Of a stretch of 8,448 nt of DNA, positions 6,454-8,448 are shown in pieces. A program made the translations under genes and the position numbers. The DNA is from JBCDBY01 sp039182715 (GTDB lineage: Bacteria; Planctomycetota; PLA2): positions 1 through 8,448 of the forward strand of contig JBCDBY010000202.1 of NCBI GenBank assembly GCA_039182715.1. The letters run 5' to 3'. Under the pieces are notes generated by a model. The model did no database searches, had not been told where the DNA came from, and saw nothing but the letters and a program-made list of their open reading frames with translations. Each line of letters begins with the position of its first letter. Within the stretch, counting starts at the first letter, position 1.

Positions 6454-7574
6454 CGCGACGCCTCCACTTCGAGACCGAGCGACTTGCAGGAGAGCCGGAC
6501 GGCATCGTCGTCCTCCAGCTCCGAGATTCTCATCTCGAATTCGAACGGCTGCCCGGGCTGGAGCACCACGTTGTAGGCGAAGTCCTCGGGCTGATGGGGG
6601 TAGTGGCGGGTCTCGCCGTCCGGCCCGGTGACCGTGGCAAAGAAAAGCGGCTCCCCTCCGGTGGGGGGAGCCAGCTGCATCGCGTCGATCATCTCATTCT
6701 GGAGTACGACCGAAATGGTCGTGGGGTTGAGAATCCTCGCCTTCAGCGTCGGAATTCGGAACCAGGCGATCGGGGCGGTCGAGGCGAGGCGCGTGGGTGA
6801 GCCGCCAGGCCAGCGGAGCTCCTGGCCCGCTTTCACCACGGTATGGCGAGTCTGCTCGCGGGTGACCCGGACGGTGCCCTCCTCGACCGCGACCCGGCCC
6901 TTCTCCACGAGGAATCGGGTGCCGGTCGTGACGATGCGCGTGCCGCCAGCCTCGCCGCCTGCTTCGCCGGCAACCTCGATCGTGAAGCCGCGCCGGGCCG
7001 GCTCGACCTCCAAAAACAAACGGCCCGCCTCGAGGGCGAGCCGCTGGGATGCGAGGGGGCGGATGACCGAATTGCCATCCATGGTGATCACGACGCCGGG
7101 GCCGTACGCGATCCGCGTCAGGCCGGGGGCGCGGACGGTGCCGTCCGGCAACGTCTCGGTCGGGGCCCCGGCGACCTGCTCGATGGTCGGGATCGGTTGG
7201 CCGCGCGACGGCGCCAGACCGGGAAAGATCATGGCGGCGATGATGAGCGCCGCCGCCGCCATGCTCATCCAGTAGCGCTTGAAGATGCTGCGACGGGCCG
7301 GCGGCCGCGCCGGCGCGGGGGGCGCCTCCTCCGCGGCGATCTGTTCGCGCAAGCGCGTGAAGACCGCCGGGGAGGGGCTGATCTCGGGTGCATGGCGATG
7401 CAGGTCGAGATGTTGGTGGATGGCGTCGAACTCCGCAGCGAGATCGGGTTCCTCGGCGATGCGCTGCCGAAGAGACTCGGCTTCGTCCGGTTCAAGCTGA
7501 CCGAGTGAGAAGGCGATCAGATCGGCCCGCAGGTTGTCACCGAGAGGATCATCGAATTGCGCAGCGTTCGACAT
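6450..7574 (-). CDS. Membrane-anchored anti-sigma factor with FecR-like domain
   Basis: The product has 374 residues. The open frame extends further upstream, but the ATG at 7574 is chosen because AGGAG lies 8 nt before it and upstream residues are the sigma gene in another frame. Residues 15-60 (LRADLIAFSLGQLEPDEAES onward) resemble the helical sigma-binding part of anti-sigma factors, but no Cys occurs there, so it is not a zinc-binding ZAS domain. One membrane helix lies at about 103-121. Outside the membrane, residues 148-255 match the FecR pattern: LALEAGRLFLEVEPARRGFT, then TTGTRFLVEKGRVAVEEGTV, then VVKAGQEL. Residues 268-374 are an extra beta-rich C-terminal part I cannot assign. Expected role: bind and restrain the sigma factor encoded 5 nt upstream and release it on an envelope signal. 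Classical FecR works with a TonB-dependent receptor, and none is in this window. Confidence is high for a FecR-like anti-sigma factor, low for the signal. Confidence 0.85.
   Translation of the reverse strand: MSNAAQFDDPLGDNLRADLIAFSLGQLEPDEAESLRQRIAEEPDLAAEFDAIHQHLDLHRHAPEISPSPAVFTRLREQIAAEEAPPAPARPPARRSIFKRYWMSMAAAALIIAAMIFPGLAPSRGQPIPTIEQVAGAPTETLPDGTVRAPGLTRIAYGPGVVITMDGNSVIRPLASQRLALEAGRLFLEVEPARRGFTIEVAGEAGGEAGGTRIVTTGTRFLVEKGRVAVEEGTVRVTREQTRHTVVKAGQELRWPGGSPTRLASTAPIAWFRIPTLKARILNPTTISVVLQNEMIDAMQLAPPTGGEPLFFATVTGPDGETRHYPHQPEDFAYNVVLQPGQPFEFEMRISELEDDDAVRLSCKSLGLEVEASR
6461..6465 (-). promoter_or_regulatory. Shine-Dalgarno (GGAGG) that supports the TTG start at 6453
   Basis: GGAGG, within GTGGAGG, ends 7 nt before the TTG. 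It is embedded in the last codons of the FecR-like gene. With the TTGA overlap it makes TTG the best start for the DUF4175-like gene despite the rarity of this start codon. Confidence 0.75.
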
Positions 7575-7579
7575 GTTCG

Positions 7580-8131
7580 TTACTCCTGGAGAAGGTCTCC
7601 CAAAGCCCCGCGGAGCTGTTTTTCCGCCAGCGACATTCGGCTCTTCACGGTGCCGACCGGGATCTCGAGGATCTCGGCGATCTCCGCGTAGGGAAGGCCG
7701 CGATAGCGCGCGAGCACGAAGACCGCGCGCAGTTTGTCGCTGAGCTGGAGCACCGCCCGCTCGATCGCCGTCTCGAGCTCCCCGGCGGAGGCGGCGGCCT
7801 CCGGCGCGAAGTCGGACTGCGCATCGGGCAGCTGGGCGAACTGGGACTGGGCGTCGTCGCCTCCGGCCACGGCGTGGAACGGACGGCGCTTCTGCTTCTC
7901 CCGCTCGTTGAACCAGTAGTGCTTCGCGATCTGGAAGAGCCAGGTCGACAGCTTCCCGATCGGACGGTAGCTCTGGCGGGCGCGCCACACGCGCAGGAAG
8001 GTCTCCTGCACGTAGTCGTCCGCGGCCGTGCGATCGAAGCACATCTGGTAGAAGAAGTTGGCCAGCGGGTGGGCGTAGCGCGCGTACAGCAAGTCAAAAG
8101 CCTCTACATCGCCCGCCTGCAGGCGGGCCAT
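7580..8131 (-). CDS. ECF-type RNA polymerase sigma factor
   Basis: From the ATG at 8131 the product has 183 residues. Region 2 spans about 1-83: AFDLLYARY, then DDYVQETFLRVWRARQSY (region 2.2), then GKLSTWLFQIAKHYWFNERE (regions 2.3-2.4, promoter -10 contact). An Ala/Asp/Gln-rich linker runs from about 85 to 117. Region 4 spans about 120-180, with LPYAEIAEILEIPVGTVKSR as the helix-turn-helix that reads the -35 element. There is no region 1 or 3, so it is ECF class. The start is doubtful. The ATG has no Shine-Dalgarno, and the 13 codons before it read IRNRDENLSDHEL, which looks like the conserved beginning of ECF region 2. That extended frame has no ATG, GTG or TTG before its stop; an ATT at 8170 is the only plausible rare start. 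It is the first gene of the unit and probably controls it. Confidence 0.9.
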   Translation of the reverse strand: MARLQAGDVEAFDLLYARYAHPLANFFYQMCFDRTAADDYVQETFLRVWRARQSYRPIGKLSTWLFQIAKHYWFNEREKQKRRPFHAVAGGDDAQSQFAQLPDAQSDFAPEAAASAGELETAIERAVLQLSDKLRAVFVLARYRGLPYAEIAEILEIPVGTVKSRMSLAEKQLRGALGDLLQE

Positions 8132-8176
8132 GAGCTCGTGATCAGAGAGGTTCTCGTCGCGGTTACGAATGACTTT

Positions 8177-8200
8177 CCCACCGGGGGTAGTACCGGTGGG
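8177..8200 (-). promoter_or_regulatory. Leader hairpin just upstream of the sigma gene
   Basis: On the minus strand CCCACCGG and CCGGTGGG (8200-8193 and 8184-8177) are perfect 8-bp arms around an 8-nt loop. All but two pairs are G-C, so the RNA stem would be stable. It ends 6 nt before the ATT at 8170 and 45 nt before the ATG at 8131. The 3' arm contains GGTGGG, the only Shine-Dalgarno-like sequence near the ATT, so the stem could hide the ribosome binding site. It could also be a DNA operator. Both roles are inference. Confidence 0.5.
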
Positions 8201-8215
8201 GGCGCGGCCGGTTCA
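8190..8215 (-). promoter_or_regulatory. Candidate ECF-type promoter (possible autoregulation)
   Basis: On the minus strand TGAACC (8215-8210) is followed after 16 nt by GTAC (8193-8190). An AAC-containing -35 with a 16-nt spacer is typical of ECF promoters, but the -10 of this sigma factor is unknown. Its use would place the start inside or after the hairpin and leave a very short leader. It is an alternative or addition to the sigma-70-like site. Confidence 0.2.
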
Positions 8216-8228
8216 CTGGAATTTGTCG

Positions 8229-8257
8229 AGGATACGGGGGGCGCGGGACAGTCGCAA
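8229..8257 (-). promoter_or_regulatory. Candidate housekeeping (sigma-70-like) promoter for the operon
   Basis: On the minus strand TTGCGA (8257-8252) and TATCCT (8234-8229) are separated by exactly 17 nt. Each matches the E. coli consensus at four of six positions. Transcription would begin near 8222 and give a leader of about 50 nt to the ATT or about 90 nt to the ATG, including the hairpin. Consensus rules may not hold for this organism. Confidence 0.35.
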
Positions 8258-8293
8258 AGCGTTGAGAAATCAGAGGTTAGGCCGCGCCCCCAC

Positions 8294-8448
8294 GGCCGGG
8301 AGCTGGGGGCTGGGGGCCGGGGGCTAGCCGTCGGAAGTCAGGTGGAGCCGCCGACGGCATGAAATGAGCCGAAGCGCTTGCTTCGATTACCCCTCCAGAG
8401 CAGCGGGTGCTTTCAGGCGCAGAAGCCCCCGGCTCCCGGCCCCCAGCC
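8294..8448. repeat. G-rich/C-rich imperfect inverted repeat with quadruplex-type motif
   Basis: The stretch at 8294-8311 matches the reverse complement of 8424-8441 at 17 of 18 positions, and 8308-8321 matches that of 8435-8448 exactly. The left element has four G runs (8298-8300, 8305-8309, 8312-8316, 8319-8323) separated by 2-4 nt, the pattern of a possible G-quadruplex on the plus strand. The right element runs into the window edge. The same GGGGGCT/GGCCGGG words recur within each element, as in short dispersed intergenic repeats. Confidence 0.6.

Larger units (their letters stand above)
8132..8448. other. Gene-free region upstream of the sigma gene
   Basis: No convincing coding sequence is seen here, apart from the possible 13-codon upstream extension of the sigma gene to 8170. 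The region holds two promoter candidates for the minus-strand unit, a strong hairpin at 8177-8200, a second inverted repeat (8327-8334 with 8351-8358, 8-bp arms), a small hairpin (8370-8375 with 8380-8385), and a G-rich/C-rich repeat pair. None of the hairpins is followed by a T tract on either strand, so I do not call a terminator. Confidence 0.6.

Noticed and set aside
5137..6576. Plus-strand open frame of 479 codons
   Set aside because: Antisense to the DUF4175-like gene, rich in Arg, His, Val and Ala, with no recognisable domain.
6646..6671. Hairpin (GGCTCCCC with GGGGAGCC) resembling a terminator stem
   Set aside because: It lies inside the FecR-like coding region, lacks a T tract, and the unit clearly continues downstream.
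7575..8042. N-terminal extension of the FecR-like frame into the sigma gene
   Set aside because: The extension is the sigma gene read in another frame. The ATG at 7574 has a Shine-Dalgarno at 8 nt and gives a normal anti-sigma N-terminus.
8370..8385. Small hairpin (CGAAGC with GCTTCG) as an intrinsic terminator
   Set aside because: Only 6 bp, with no T run on either strand. No gene end is visible next to it.

Overview
The window is very GC-rich (roughly 70% by eye). All genes I accept lie on the minus strand, so the story reads from right to left. Five genes are packed as one probable transcription unit. In order of transcription they are: an ECF sigma factor (7580-8131, perhaps starting further upstream), a membrane-anchored anti-sigma/FecR-like protein (6450-7574), a DUF4175-like inner-membrane protein (4129-6453), a 1095-residue secreted coiled-coil protein (832-4119), and a second secreted Gln/Glu/Lys-rich helical protein (from 835 leftward, 3' end not reliable). 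The junctions are tight: 5 nt, a TTGA overlap, 9 nt and an ATGA overlap. Each of the four downstream genes has a clear Shine-Dalgarno sequence embedded in the end of the gene before it.

How the genes may work together is inference. The sigma factor would be held by the cytoplasmic N-terminus of the FecR-like protein, whose FecR domain sits outside the membrane. The remaining genes would be the envelope machinery made under that control: a protein with three membrane segments and a large extracytoplasmic beta-rich part, followed by two exported coiled-coil proteins. The coiled-coil protein carries a Gln/Ala-rich motif that, from memory, resembles the C-terminal half of single-chain DUF4175 proteins, so the locus may hold a DUF4175 system split into anchor and exported rod. 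No enzyme active site is visible in any of the three envelope proteins.

The organism cannot be fixed from this sequence. The pairing of an ECF sigma factor with a FecR-like anti-sigma factor lacking a TonB partner, the DUF4175-like protein with 'PPxVTGLxLRCTFPTYLGL'-type beta repeats, and the coiled-coil protein with a C-terminal 'PPDAEIRMILVMQKSLNEER'-type block resemble Planctomycetota (high-GC lineages) as I know them. Treat this as a moderate-to-low-confidence guess.

Two regions need care. The left edge (1-213) is a perfect 85-bp inverted duplication around a 43-nt spacer. The spacer makes sensible protein only when read on the plus strand, which is what a fold-back chimera or contig-end artefact would give. 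The true 3' end of the last gene is therefore not represented contiguously. The right edge (8132-8448) is a 317-bp gene-free leader and upstream region. It holds promoter candidates, a strong hairpin just ahead of the sigma gene, and G-rich inverted repeats.
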